Origin: Rhizoclosmatium globosum
Lineage: Eukaryota > Chytridiomycota > Chytridiomycetes > Chytridiales > Chytriomycetaceae
DNA: 34,063 nt
Assembly: GCA_002104985.1 (NCBI GenBank)
Contig: MCGO01000318.1
Span: 1 to 34,063 of the forward strand
Direction of reading: 5' to 3'
The position numbers were made by a program, and so were the translations under genes. The notes beneath the pieces were generated by a model. It saw nothing but the letters and a program-made list of their open reading frames with translations. It was not told the origin of the DNA and did no database searches. Shown piece after piece: positions 15,678 through 29,100 of the stretch (position 1 is the first letter of the stretch; every line of letters begins with the position of its first letter).

Positions 15678-18088
15678 ATGAAGTCACAACGGAAAGTAGC
15701 CGTTGCGCCAGCCGCGAACTTGGGTGCAAAGAACACGTCCACTCAGTCACTTGCGTCGAACGCTGGGAACGACCCAAATATGGCGGGGAACGAAGACTGG
15801 CTTCCGGTTTTAATGCCCTTCAATGTTGTACTGATTCTAACGGACAACCATCCAGCCAAAAGTTCTCTTAAAGCCACCCGGGCAACTTCAACTAACTGAA
15901 CCAGAGCTGGAAGAAGAACTAACGGTTTGGCAGTTTCCAGTCAAGTTGCACAAAACTGATAGCCACTTAGAGAATCTTGAACGCGAACAACCCACACGCG
16001 CCTCAAAATATTGCAAGATATAACAATAAAGAGCGAGTTTTCAAAGCTAGTCCGAACGTAGATCATTTTGTCGTTCACTTTGAATTTGATGGGTACAGTC
16101 CTGTTTTTAATCTTCTGAATCATTAATATCGTCTTCATTAGATATTGGATCTATAAAGAAAAGGAGGAGGAAGCTCCGGAGGCTCCGCCCGCTGCAGAGA
16201 CTACAACAGAATCCACTGGAACGGAAACAGAGGGTGGGGAAGGGGCACCTCCAGCATCTGCAGCACCACCTGCCGAAGAAGAAAAGAAGCAAAAAGGCCC
16301 CTTAAGAAACCAATTCAACTTCAGTGAAAGAGCTGCTCAAACCATTAATAACCCGTACAGAGTTGAGTTCAACTCACATCTTGACTATTTGGAAGCTGAC
16401 TGCAACAATCTAGGAACGTTCCACAAACACCGAGCCACCTCCAGCCCGTGTCTTTAGCGACACCGTCAACCAATGGTCCATCTACGACGCGTACATGGAA
16501 GACCTCCAGGCCAAAGAAAAGTCTGTCAAGGAAAAAGCCAAAGCATCGAAAGGAAACAAGGACGATGACAAGCAAAACATTCTACCGACTGAAAACAACC
16601 ATAACGAGGACGCGTATTACAAGAACCCAGAGTTGAAGAAGGCCATGATTATTATTGAACGTATGGCGAATCAGAACACGTTTGATGATGTTGCTCAGGA
16701 TTACAAGTATTGGGAAGATGCTAGTGATGAGTTGGGTGATCGTAAATGTAAGTAACTTTAAAGGTGATTTTTAACGACTCACCAATTTTTTTGCAGCCGG
16801 AAGTCTCCTCCCACTCTGGAAGTTTGTTTGCGAGAAGGAAAAGAGAAAGCAAGTTACTGCAGTATGCTGGAACCCAAAGAACACGGACTTGTTTGCAGTT
16901 GGATACGGTTCTTATGATTTCTCAAAGCAAGGTCCGGGTATGATTGCTTGTTTCACGTTAAAGAACCCGTCCTACCCCGAGTATTTGTATTTGACGGAAT
17001 CTGGTGTCATGAGTTTGGACTACCATCCACAACATCCTTCGTTTTTGGCTGTGGTAGGTTTCCTTCAGAGTCTTTTAGGTTTTGAAGCCGTGCTAACTTC
17101 TTTGCGACAAGGGACTCTATGATGGATCTGTGTTGGTCTATAACATGCAAAAGAAAGTCGATGGGCCCTTGTTCAAATGTAATGCCAAGAATGGCAAACA
17201 CACGGATCCTGTGTGGCAAGTCTGTTGGCAAAAAGATGACTTGGATGATAACATGAACTTCTTTTCCGTGTCATCGGATGGCCGTGTTGCCCAGTGGACG
17301 TTGTTGCAAAACGAGTTGATATACACGGTTTGCTTCTTGATTGATGTATATGATATACTTATATTATTCGACAGGATGTTATTAGATTGAAGTTCAACGA
17401 AAGTGGGACGGAGTTGGTGGGTGAAGATGAGCCGCTGTTTAGTTTGGCGGGTGGTTGTTGCTTTGACTTTCACAAGACAATTGACCACTTGTTTGTGGTG
17501 GGAACCGAGGAAGGACGAATTCACAAGTGCTCTAAGACTTACAACAGTCAATATTTGCTTTCTTTCGATGTAAGTAGCAAGATCCACTTCTAGTAACGTT
17601 CCTAACTCGCAAGTTTAGGCACATCAAATGTCCGTTTACACTGTTCGATACAATCCATTCCATGGAAATGTATTCTTATCAGCTAGTGCTGACTGGACCG
17701 TCAAGCTGTGGGACCATTGCAAAGACAAACCGTTGGTATCATTTGACCTGAACAGTTCAGTTGGAGATGTAGCATGGGCACCATATTCATCAACAGTGTT
17801 TGCGGCAGTAACAGCCGAAGGAAAGGTATGAGTTGCTATTCCAGGAAGGAAACAGTGATTAATTCTTATATTCAGGCATTTGTGTTCGACTTGAACGAAA
17901 ACAAGTACGAGCCAATTTGTGAACAGCAAATTGTACGAAAAGCCAAGCTCACTCATTGTGCCTTCAATCCGTTTGAACCAATCTTGCTGGTGGGGGATGA
18001 TAAGGGAACGGTAGTCAGTCTCAAGCTGTCACCTAACCTCCGAAAGGTCAACAACATCGACTGTGCAATGATTTACCAGCAGAGTTAG
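15678..18088 (+). CDS. DNAI1: Outer-arm dynein intermediate chain 1 (DNAI1/IC78)
   Basis: An axonemal outer-arm dynein subunit that links the motor to the doublet microtubule. The start ATG 15678-15680 is followed by basic/Ala-rich residues. After intron 1 comes [16 protein letters not shown], then [17 protein letters not shown]. An acidic Ala/Pro-rich segment follows ([17 protein letters not shown]), then [38 protein letters not shown] and [20 protein letters not shown]. The WD40 propeller shows [91 protein letters not shown] and [20 protein letters not shown], ending after LKLSPNLRK. The stop is TAG 18086-18088; AATAAA lies at 18126-18131. About ten introns. The C-terminal tail is short compared with animal DNAI1. 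Confidence 0.96.
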
Positions 18089-18202
18089 TATGAGAATTTA
18101 GATTATTACATTTTTGTTACTTCTCAATAAATCTTGTTTGTGAGGAAACGCGTCCCTCAAAAAAGCACCACCACAAACACAACCCAACCACCAAAAGCAA
18201 CA

Positions 18203-19459
<1,257 letters not shown>

Positions 19460-19491
19460 TTCATTATCATTTATATTTGGTACAATGAATC

Positions 19492-21229
19492 ATGATAAAC
19501 TTCAGAAATGGTATAAATATTGTTTTTAAAACTGTGCTGCAAAAGATTTGCATGATTCCCAATTTGATTCGCATACTTCAACCACAAGCTCATCTTGTCC
19601 TTGTGGTTCTATTATATTCCGCTATATCGTTCTCCCTTGCCTATTCAGTTCGAGCGATTCAACTTGCATCCCAGCCATTTTCTGCGCCTGTTGTTTTGGG
19701 ACTAATTATTCCACCTCTGATGGTCGAAGGTCAAGTTTTCCATGGCCAATCGCGCTTTGAATATAGTGGAACCAAGTTATGGCAAGTAACTGTCGCAACT
19801 GCGTCTTTCCGTTTTCTGAGCCCCGTTTTCTGGTGCTTGATTTCGTATTTCCTTGCTCCAAACTCTCTCAATTCAGTCTATCTTGGTTCAGACGTGTTTC
19901 ATACGGCGTTTCGTGCTGTCATAAATGTTCTTGTCGGGAGGGGTTGGGAACATGTCAGGAGTAACGTTCGAGAAGTGGCGATGAAGGCTCTGTTCTCGTT
20001 TGTAATTCTCTCTGCAACGAAGCTACTTTGTGTCGGATTCACGCAGGCCATATATTATAATCAAAATTCGTTTATGCTGTTGGAAATCGTCACAATTATC
20101 ATATTCCCAACGTTTCAGATTCTGTTCTCGCTTTTTACGGCTGGATACGTGTCAAAGCGAGATATTCAGAAGGAAACACTGCATATATATCAATCTTTAG
20201 TGCCTTGTTACATTATATCAGCCATCAAAGTGAGTTTGCTCCGACTGGCTGTTAAAATAACGCTTTTTTGGTAGATGCTTCGAGTTCTCGATCTCACGAA
20301 TGGAAATAATTTAGAATATTATGCATTTAATACGCTGTCAGTGTTAACCACAAAGTTCTTACCACGAATGGTTCACTTGCAATTACTTCGGAGAAAACGA
20401 AGGCTCTCTCTACAAGCTGTGGATGAAGATAGAACTCTTATAATCGAGCAAAACAAACCAACGGATATTAACGAATTTGAAAATGCGCGTCCAATGACCG
20501 AAACAATCCCGGAAAGCTCAATAACTTCTCTCGCCATAAATCGACAGGATCCAAATGAAATGAGTGTTACTAGCAAACCCAAAAGACTCAGTCCTTTGAG
20601 TCAAGTAGTACATTCTGAAGAAATTGAATCTAAATCGTTGGAACAATCCACAACTATGGAGTATCCTGCAGAGGATTTACCGTTACCAACAGCTGTGCAA
20701 CCGAAAGACACGAAACCTGAGCTTGTGCGTCCCATTCCACCAAGATTGCTCATCTCCATGGACAGCTCAAAGAGTATATTAATACCGACACCCGTCATTC
20801 TAACACCCAACATTATTGATATTGCTAAAGATGTACTAGGCGATGAAGATGTACGACAACGAGTTATGAGATGCGATGACGCATTTCGTGATGTTGTAGC
20901 AGTTACAGTCGCGTCTGCCTTTTCGGTAGTCTTTTATAAAGATTTCCCTGGGATTGGAGTCGATTTACAGCAAATTGGGTTCCGGGTGTTATCATTGTTT
21001 GTATTATCATTTGTGTTTGAGGTCTTTACCGTAGCAATTGAGTGGAAAGCTGGTGAGGCATTCTTCATTTGAAATCCAGCAAATAACTTTTAAAATATAA
21101 GGATACGAACCGTATACGCTCGAGAAAGATCTTCGAGGTTATATGTACTTGCCGATGCTGTTGCAAGCATTTGCTGTGTGTGGGTCTTGTGTACAGGGAG
21201 CTGAAGGACTCTTTCCAACTGTACAATAA
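19492..21229 (+). CDS. Unidentified multi-pass membrane protein with a long central polar loop
   Basis: Three exons: 19492-20229, 20275-21050 and 21104-21229, with introns GTGAGTTTGC..GGTAG (45 nt) and GTGAGGCATT..ATATAAG. Total is about 546 residues. The first 250 residues hold about six hydrophobic segments (HLVLVVLLYSAISFSLAYS, VVLGLIIPPLMV, FRFLSPVFWCLISYFLA, ALFSFVILSATKLLC, LLEIVTIIIFPTFQILF, YQSLVPCYIISAIK). A Ser/Pro/Glu-rich polar region of about 180 residues follows. Three more hydrophobic segments end the protein (VVAVTVASAFSVVFY, VLSLFVLSFVFEVFTVAI, YLPMLLQAFAVCGSC). I do not recognise the family. The start could also be the Met of MIPNLIRIL (about 20 residues later). A transporter or channel-like role cannot be claimed from this. 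Confidence 0.75.
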
Positions 21230-21327
21230 GTCTCTATTTTTTATTATATAATAAGAATGTGCATGTACATTTATAGAGAATTGGAAGGATTGGAATCCTG
21301 ACTTCAAACATCCGCGTGTCCGATTGA

Positions 21328-24300
21328 ATGCCATCCACCGTGAGTGACCCACCTCTTTCTTGCGCCAACTAAGCAAACGAGGCAGTGCTTTTTGGGTTCG
21401 TGGGACTCGGTGGGTCGTCTGTCCGGCAAAGCACCGAACTTGGCTCGACCAGCGCAGCACTTGAGCGAGGCGCCCGTGCGAGTTGTCGAAGCGGCGATGC
21501 GAAAGTAATCTGAATTCGTTGAAAAGAGTCAAAGAAAGAAACTGATGTTGTTCGTTGGCCCAGAGCTGCTCGGACAATCTTCTCTGAGCCTCACGAGGAC
21601 GACTTTATGAGCCAGAGAGTCCTCATTAAAGTAAGCAATCCTAAGTTGTAGTGTCTGCTTTATTGCATACAGCTTACCTGAATCTGGTGTAGCACGTGCT
21701 TCGGATGTGTGTTGGCGTTGAAACAAGTCTCTTTCACCTTGACAAGGAAACCTTGACGTTCTCTACTCCTTCGCGTCCTGATTTGAGGTTGGAAGCTACG
21801 TCATGCACTGTCATCAAAAGGTTTTGATTTTTTGTATCATGGCCTATGTCTTATCACCCCGTTAGTATTCTTGACCAGTTCACTCAAATTGGTACCCACT
21901 TTGCTCGACTCGAGCATATTTCGAATTCGTTTCCGTCATATATGCTGTATGGCTTTTAGATTCGGAAATCCGCCACTAACTATGCTGCCAGTGTAAATCC
22001 AACGGAACTGATATTCTATGATGGGCTGAGATCATTTCTGTCTCTTGTTCGCGCGTCTATAATGGAAGTCTACGATATGTCTATGGCTGATGCTCATACT
22101 GGTCTCATTACTGTGCTGCACAGAATGGATTCGCTGGGGTTCTTTCTCGAGCAACTAGCCCACATTTGTGGATGTGCTTCAAACGTGTCCAAATCAGCTT
22201 CGGATCAATTTGTTTTGCCAGCAAGTGGGGAACTTCTAACAAGAATATATGTCTTGTTGGAATCACTTGAGAACCAGTCTTTGAGTGAAACCTCGCGAGA
22301 ATCTGTTTTGAAGCAAATTCTTCTATCGCTCTTTCAACAAGTTTCGAGACCGTTAGTAGATTTATTTTCTGCGTTAGTAGGAATCCAGAATGGAAAAGTA
22401 GAGGATGCGTTTGATTCCATCCTGAGTCCTGTTGCGACAGTCTCAAACCTCAATTTAGCCCTTAATCAAATCAAGGTAACAAAAAGAATAACAGTTGCCT
22501 ATATAGTCCCTTAAAGTATACGTCGTAGGATTCACGAGTCATACCATCATTCATTCCCTCAGACTTGATTGACGCTGCCAGCCATGCAGGCTTTTGTCTT
22601 CAGCTCCTGCAAAGCTTCAATCCAAACCATCAGCTCTTTGTTCCCAGTGACGAACAAAAGCTCAAACTTTCAATTGTCTTCCTTCCAACAGAAGTTCAGC
22701 TGTCCGTACCTTGCATTCCGTTTCAATTTGCATTAACTCGTCTCTCTTAGTTTTCGCCACTCAATTACACTTCATATGAAGGCATACTGGAAGGATATGT
22801 TAGTTCGCGAAACAGATGTTCGAAAGAAACATGAAGAACAAATTGCGAACCGCCGGACTGAGTTATTAAATATTCAGAAGAAGCGAGTATGTAGTGTTTT
22901 TTTGTTTTTCTTTGATCTCAGCCTGTTTTGGCCTTACAGTAAACTTCTGTAGGAAGAATACATCGCTGCTTCAAAAGCAGCTCGAGCCAGCTCTAAAATC
23001 AACACAAAAACAGCAAAGTGGCGTGTTCAAGTTGAAAACTTTCTCGCTGAAGTTGCCGAGTATCGTAATCAACAAGAACTCCGAAGACTTGAAGAGTTAG
23101 AGGAGTTACTTCAACAACAACGCGAGGACGACGCCCAATTTCGCGCCAAAGAAGAAATTATGAAGTTGGAATTGGAGGCTCAGTATAAAGAAAAGATGGC
23201 GGCACTTGAGTTGAAAGCCATGAAAACGGAATGGTCGTTGAAACGAGGAGCTCTCATCGATAAAAGGAGAAGCGTTATGTTCAATGACGAGATGTTCTTG
23301 AAACCAGTAGACGAGTCAACGGACTCTATCACCTCCGATGATGAATATCTTCTGGCTAGGGAAGAACCTATAATGGAGGAAACAGCAAATACTGAAAGTC
23401 CGTTGAGTACAGAAGAAAACGTCCAATTCAATGACCAGCAAGCTGCTGAAGAAAATCTGTCAATCGTTAATTCGGATATGGTAGAGGATGTTGATTCAAA
23501 ATTGGAATTGGTGGAACCTCTTCAGAAAACCGAATCTGCTGCCTCGAATACCATTGCCCTTGCTGCTGACCTTGAATACAAAGCCGATTCAGCTGATGAG
23601 AATATTGAATTGGATGTGAATGAAAAAGTTACCTTGCAACCAACATCTGGTCTACAAACTCTTTCGGATACCGAACAGGAACCTTCAAAAGCCAAGGAAA
23701 ATTCAGCTACTTGCTCTTGCCATGGAATTGTTCAATACTTGTGTCCAACTCCAACAATGACACTTGTGGAATCTGTTAAAAATTCCTCCGACTTCAACAT
23801 TTTTAACACAACATCGCTCGAAACTATTTTGGAAATGACTCTTTTCAAAGCTATTCACTCACGATGTGATCTCATCTCTCAAGAGGTATGCATTTCTTTT
23901 CCTTGCCATTATCTAAACGAGTTGTAGACGTTACTCGTACTTGTACGCGACTTAAAACTCAAAGAAGAGCTTGACCTGCTGGGAAACGCGTTTTTCCTTA
24001 ATGACCATGAATTTACCGACTACGTTTTGAGTCAATGCCGCCCTCTCATTCCTGGGCAAGGGATGAAGAAAATTCAAGACTCGTCCTCCCTTGTATGGAA
24101 CGAGCTCAAGAAAGTGAACCCGAAGCTGAAGTTGATACGGTCAGAGTCAACTACTCGAGAGATTGCTGTTCGGCTACAATATTTGGCAAAAGCTCCATTT
24201 AATTATATCCTAACTCCTGACTCACTTCAAACTTACAATTCATTCTTCTCCCTTCTTCAAGCCACCAAATTATGCCTGTCAGATCTTCACTGCCTTCGTA

Positions 24301-24851
24301 TTCCACGTGGATCAAAAGTGGAATCAGGCTTAATGGTTCGTTTCCGGATGGAATCAATTGAATTTGTTTCAAGTATTCTTCAGTACTTTCATGAAGTTGG
24401 ACTTTCGCCCTGGCATATGTTTAAGGCGGCGTTGCTTGAATTTGAGACGTCTGCGCAGTCCAACATATTGGGATCTGGTGGCCTGAACAAAATGGACAAC
24501 GGGAAATATAGAATAACGGATCTCAAGTCTCTCAAACGCGCCCATGAGCAAATGCTGAGTCAAATCAGCTGGTATTTTTTACTTTGGAAGGAGCAGAAGC
24601 CAGTGTTTTCTCTCTTGATGGAGTTATTTGATGATATCAGAGGTATTTGTCAGATGAACATTCCTGATGCTTCACAAGCCATTCATGCTTTCCGACAAAA
24701 GCTAGGCATATTTGTGAAAGTGGTCATCAAAATGAAGCATTTGGATTTGAGTGCAACATCAAAAAGTGCTAGCGTAGGCCAAAATTACGGTAGTTTGAGT
24801 GCACTGTTGTTGTTCATCAACTTTAATCGTTATTATTCTAAAGAAGACTAA
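21328..24851 (+). CDS. Gamma-tubulin complex component, GCP5/GCP6-like
   Basis: GCP proteins form the gamma-tubulin ring complex that nucleates microtubules at centrosomes and basal bodies. The start ATG 21328-21330 gives MPST, spliced to CFLGSWDSVGRL. GRIP1-like segments: IFSEPHEDDFMSQRVLIKHV, ILDQFTQIGTHFARLEHIS, NPTELIFYDGLRSFLSLVRA and SDLIDAASHAGFCLQLLQSF. A long insert separates the GRIP motifs: a coiled coil (RETDVRKKHEEQIANRRTEL, EEYIAASKAARAS, RRLEELEELLQQQRED) and an acidic linker (23280-23700). GRIP2 follows: TTSLETILEMTLFKAI, LDLLGNAFFLNDHEFTDYV, FNYILTPDSLQTYNSFFSLL, LMVRFRMESIEFVSSILQYF and LKRAHEQMLSQISW, ending at TAA 24849-24851. An insert with coiled coil points to GCP6 (or GCP5). 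About a dozen short introns; estimated length 980 residues. A frame problem near 22781 is noted in the findings. Confidence 0.87.
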
Positions 24852-24921
24852 TATTTATTGAATTTTCTGTATAATAAAGTATTTATTGAACGAGTCTCTA
24901 TATATTGGAAATGAATGGTGA
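24852..24921. terminator. Overlapping polyadenylation signals between convergent genes
   Basis: 70 bp separate the stop codons of the GCP gene and the two-pass membrane gene. Plus-strand AATAAA is at 24873-24878; TTTATT at 24882-24887 (AATAAA on the minus strand) serves the other gene. Confidence 0.6.
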
Positions 24922-26026
24922 TCAATAGTTGTTGAAGCTTTCATAGTTGTTTGGTCTCTTTGCTCTCACATCCGTGTAGCGGTCGAAGCGGAGGAGGACG
25001 AGTGGAACAATATAAATAACTGTACTGTGAATGAAGAAGAGAAGAGAGGCGACACCACCAACTTCTCCGAGCCAATTGAACTGCAATAAATGAATGTCAG
25101 CTACAAATCCACTCAAAAATATATCATTACCATGTCGAGTGGAAGAAAAGCTTTCTCATACACAACTTGAAGGGCTGGGTACCTAATCTCTAAGTTGACG
25201 GGAGAAGCAGCTGACGAATTCCAAGTTCTGCGAGTGTTGAGACCCAAGTAGGACACCTTCGATTCAAAGTTGATTTGATAGTTTCCATCCAAATCAATAG
25301 TGATCACTTTTCTTATGGCAACTTCTGCTGTAGTGTATGTCGCAGCAGTAAAATAGTTGTCAAATGTGATGTTGAACTGGTTTCCAAACGTTGCGTTATT
25401 TTGGTCCGACAAGAACGTAAGAATTCCATCATTCTTGTTCGCACGAGTTCCAGTAACATTGACTTGCAAGTACATGTACTCGTCTTGGTCGTTTGCAATT
25501 AAAAGGTTTCCTGGGGCTTGGTTGACGCTAACACAACTGAGGGAGTCTCCTTCCACTTGAAGGTTTCCAGAAAACATTCCTGCTTTGTCACAGTCAATGT
25601 TCGTAGCAGTAGTTTTTTTAATGCAATTCGCAACTGCGACGGAAGCAGCTGGATCGTCTGCGCACATTGTGACTACTGGGAATTCAAAGGAGGCAGATGG
25701 AACCGCTGACGGGAAGAGATCATCAAAGTAATCAATTGGAATCAAATTTGGGGTTTGAGTCGTTCTGTACGTGGCTGGAAGCTGTGAGAAATTGTATTGT
25801 TAGAGACGTTATTTTATGTTACACAGTTAAACCTGAGTCACGACTTTATGGCCTCTGAAACCAGCGTAAATAAGCATAAGCAAAAAGAAGAACGTTCCAA
25901 GCAAGCCACTGATGGCATCGTAGATACGTTGCCCACGGCTGTTGAAAATTCTGTTGGAATCAGCAATGTAGTTTCCTGTCATCAGGTTTCAGAGCTAGAA
26001 TAAGAGTTTATGAAATTGGTACCCAT
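24922..26026 (-). CDS. Two-pass membrane protein with a glycosylatable ectodomain
   Basis: The likely start is the ATG at 26024-26026 followed by an intron (GG|GTACCA...GATGACAG), giving MGNYIADSNRIFNSRGQR; the alternative is ATG 25980-25982 (MTGNYIADS). An N-terminal hydrophobic segment (ISGLLGTFFFLLMLIYAGF) is followed by about 230 residues with four Cys (MCADDP, ANCIKK, IDCDKA, LSCVSV) and several N-glycosylation sequons (NVT, NAT, NIT, NSS). A second hydrophobic segment (GEVGGVASLLFFIHSTVIYIV, then PLVLLRF) and a short basic tail end at TGA 922-924 of the 24-kb block. Joins: ACTCAG|CTTCCAG and GACATG|TTCAATTGG. Short cytosolic ends, two membrane passes and a large ectodomain recall the topology of DEG/ENaC, P2X or TMEM206/PAC channels, and GEVGG resembles the glycine-rich start of ENaC TM2. 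This is topology only; I cannot assign a family. Confidence 0.75.
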
Positions 26027-26149
26027 GATGAAGAGAAAGATGATAAAGGAAGGAAGGAACTGACGTTGTTGATTCTTGAAGGGATTTTCTGCAGATCTGA
26101 TGAGGTTGGACACGATCAGGAAAAATAAAATAATATCGTTTATATTAAG

Positions 26150-29100
26150 TTATTCGTCGATTTCTTCAACCTTGTCTCCCATCTTTACGTCGTCATCGTC
26201 TTCTTCACCTTCCCTGTCCTCAACCACTGCTGACTCCTTTCCTTTTTGCTGTTTCATATACTCAACCTGTTCCACAATCATTTGGTGGACGTAAGAACCC
26301 ATCTACATATAAGAAGTCAGCAATACCGTAAGAAAGTGTTCAAAAACGAAACTCACATGGACAACATCCTTGATCTCAAACACAGATCCCTCATCTTCCG
26401 CTTTCCACTCGCCCGATCCTTCTGCTGTTTCAACAACTCCAGTTTCGCCTACCAGCCGTGTAAATTCATCCGCTTCCCACACCTCCTTTCCTCGAAGCCA
26501 GAAACCATCACTTGGTCTCTGCTGGACAAGTTTCGCAAAGGACTCTTGTAGTTCCAGACAGTTTTCAAACAGTGTTCGTCGGCCAAAGACGTATAATCCC
26601 AGGCGAGCACGGGACAGAGCGACAATCAAGCGGCGAACATCACGCAAGTGACCCACAGTCTTTGTACGAACCAGAGAAAGGAGAATGTAGTCATTCTGTT
26701 GACCTTGGAATTTGTCAACAGTGGCTACTTTGTGTGGAAGGCCAAACAGTGGGTTCCAACGACATCGTTTCTCCAACACATCTTCAATGAGAGCCTTTTG
26801 ACCATTATAAGTGGTGAGAATAGAGATTTTCTCAGCTGGGTAGCTACACACATAATCAGCAACATTCAAAAAATACAAAAACCATACCCCAAAAGTCTCA
26901 TATACTGATAGGTAGCAACGACATATTCAGCCTCACCAAGATTTTGCATAAAGTGAGGAATAGGTTCGGTTTCGCCCTTTCCTTGATAATCTTCCACATT
27001 CACAAACTGGTAATCAAAAGAAAACCCAGGATTAGCCAACTGGAACTCGATATTCTTGCTGTTTGATACAACTTCGTCCAAATCCTTCAAGTCCTCGTAG
27101 TTCCATCGGAACAAATCCGCCAACTGTGGACGACATCGTCCTTGTTGGTCCAACTGAATCGCAGGTACGCCCAATCGAATCAAACGTGCAAACAAGGATT
27201 GTTCCATGTTTCCGTACTTTTGGAAGGCTGAGTTTTGAACAATCGGTGGGAGTTGGTGGTGATCTCCGATCATTACAACACGCTTCAGGCGTGAGAGACC
27301 CGTCTCTTGGTCTGGGCTTTGTAAAAGCAAAGGAATGAACGTCTCCACCTCCAAAATCTGCGCAGCTTCTTCCATAACAACGTTATGGTACTTAAATCCC
27401 AGAGCGACCAAATCACGACGCTTCAAGGAAGCATGCGTACAAGTCAACGCAATGATCTTGGCTTCTTTGATGAGCAAGTAGTTGCTGCGGTCATGATTAT
27501 TACGCAACAGCTCAAATGCTCTGACTTCTTCCAACTCTGTAAAGATTTTGCTGATGTGTCTCCAGCAACCTTCAACCCCCTCCTTAGCTTCTTCCAAAGA
27601 CTGACCTTCATAAAACAGAGGCGATGGTGCATTTGAGAAGTAGTAATGGAATGGGAAGTTGTCGTTCAATTTTTGTACTGTCACGTTGGCATCATCCATC
27701 ACTCCTCGGAACCGATCCCACAGTCTTGAGACATGTTGATTAAAGAAGTGCTGAGCAGTTTCACACGTAGATCCATGAGCTCCTGGTAGATAGAGACTGG
27801 CTGCCAAGACATCCACTTGAGCCAACAAGGTGATTCTCTTTTCCAGGAATGAGTTGGCACGACCATATTTACCCCAACTTTCTTCAGACTCCAAGTCTTC
27901 TGCGCCTTGTCCCAACCGAAGCACATGACGTTGGTCAATGTCAAGTGCCACAATCTTTTCAAAGAGCTGATTCAAAGCTTGATTAGAGTGGGTTACAAGC
28001 AGCGTTTTCTCGTTGGGGAAGTTGTGGTAAATGTTGGCAATAATTTGGACAGTTGTATCAGTCTTTCCAGTTCCAGGAGGTCCTACAACAAGTGTCAAAC
28101 CAGGAGACGACCCGGCATGAATAGCTTCCACTTGCTTCGGAGTAAATTTGATGGTATTCAATTTTGGTGCGTCCTCAAGGAAAGGTCCCATATTTACAGG
28201 CTTGTACGTGTCAACTTCTACCGTCAAATCTTCTTTGGTTTGCTTTTTTGTCTCAGAATCTGCTTTCCTCTTTCCAAGCGATGAAGAATCTTTCAAGGCA
28301 GAGTACATAGAATTGGGGAACTTCAGTACAAAAGGTGGCTTCTTGTTCTTTGATTCAGCCAAAGCTCCAACTGGCTTCAAGTTCTATAATGGAAGGTTAG
28401 CATACTGAAAACTTTGTAGCCATATCAGATCTTACCAAGTGAGGGAAACTCGCAACAGCATGATCCCATCCCAAGAAAGTATCCCTGAAATCAATGCGAG
28501 TCTCGGGATTCTTCATATTCCGGAAGGACGCACTGTCAGGGTCTCCATATCCCAAGACAACGTCCTGCAACCAGTCCGGAACAACAATTTCACTGCTTTG
28601 CATCAAATCACGCAAGCTTTCTACTACAGATTTGAAGTTATTTTCCTGACCCTTGCGGCGAAGCAGAACATTGAAAGTGCGATGGATGTCAGATGACTCC
28701 TTCTTGGTGACTTTGAGCATATCACGTTCGTATTGATTTGTGTCAAGAGCTACGCGGAGGGACCGAGAGTAAGAGCGCCCTGGACCTCTGCGCTGTTGCC
28801 CTTCTTCCTCTTCATCATTTTCCAACGCCTTTCCTCCTTCCTTGTCCAGGGCATCAACAACCATACATCCACGAATATGCTTGATACCAAATTGTTTCCT
28901 GAATGGCAATTGCTTCTGCTTCGTTTTATCTTTTCCAGTGTCTTTTGCATTCTTTGACCACGACGGAAGCTCTGGATCCATTTCAATCGTAATCAAAAAT
29001 AGCACGTCGTGACGCTTTAAGGACTCCCATTCACGACGAATGGAGTCGGAGTACTTTCCAACGACAAAAGACACTTCACCCAGCACAAAACTGGGTTTTG

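Noticed and set aside
21065..21577. 170-codon minus-strand open frame opposite the GCP5/6 start
   Set aside because: No family resemblance; the plus strand gives a coherent set of exons with splice sites and GCP motifs over the same bases.
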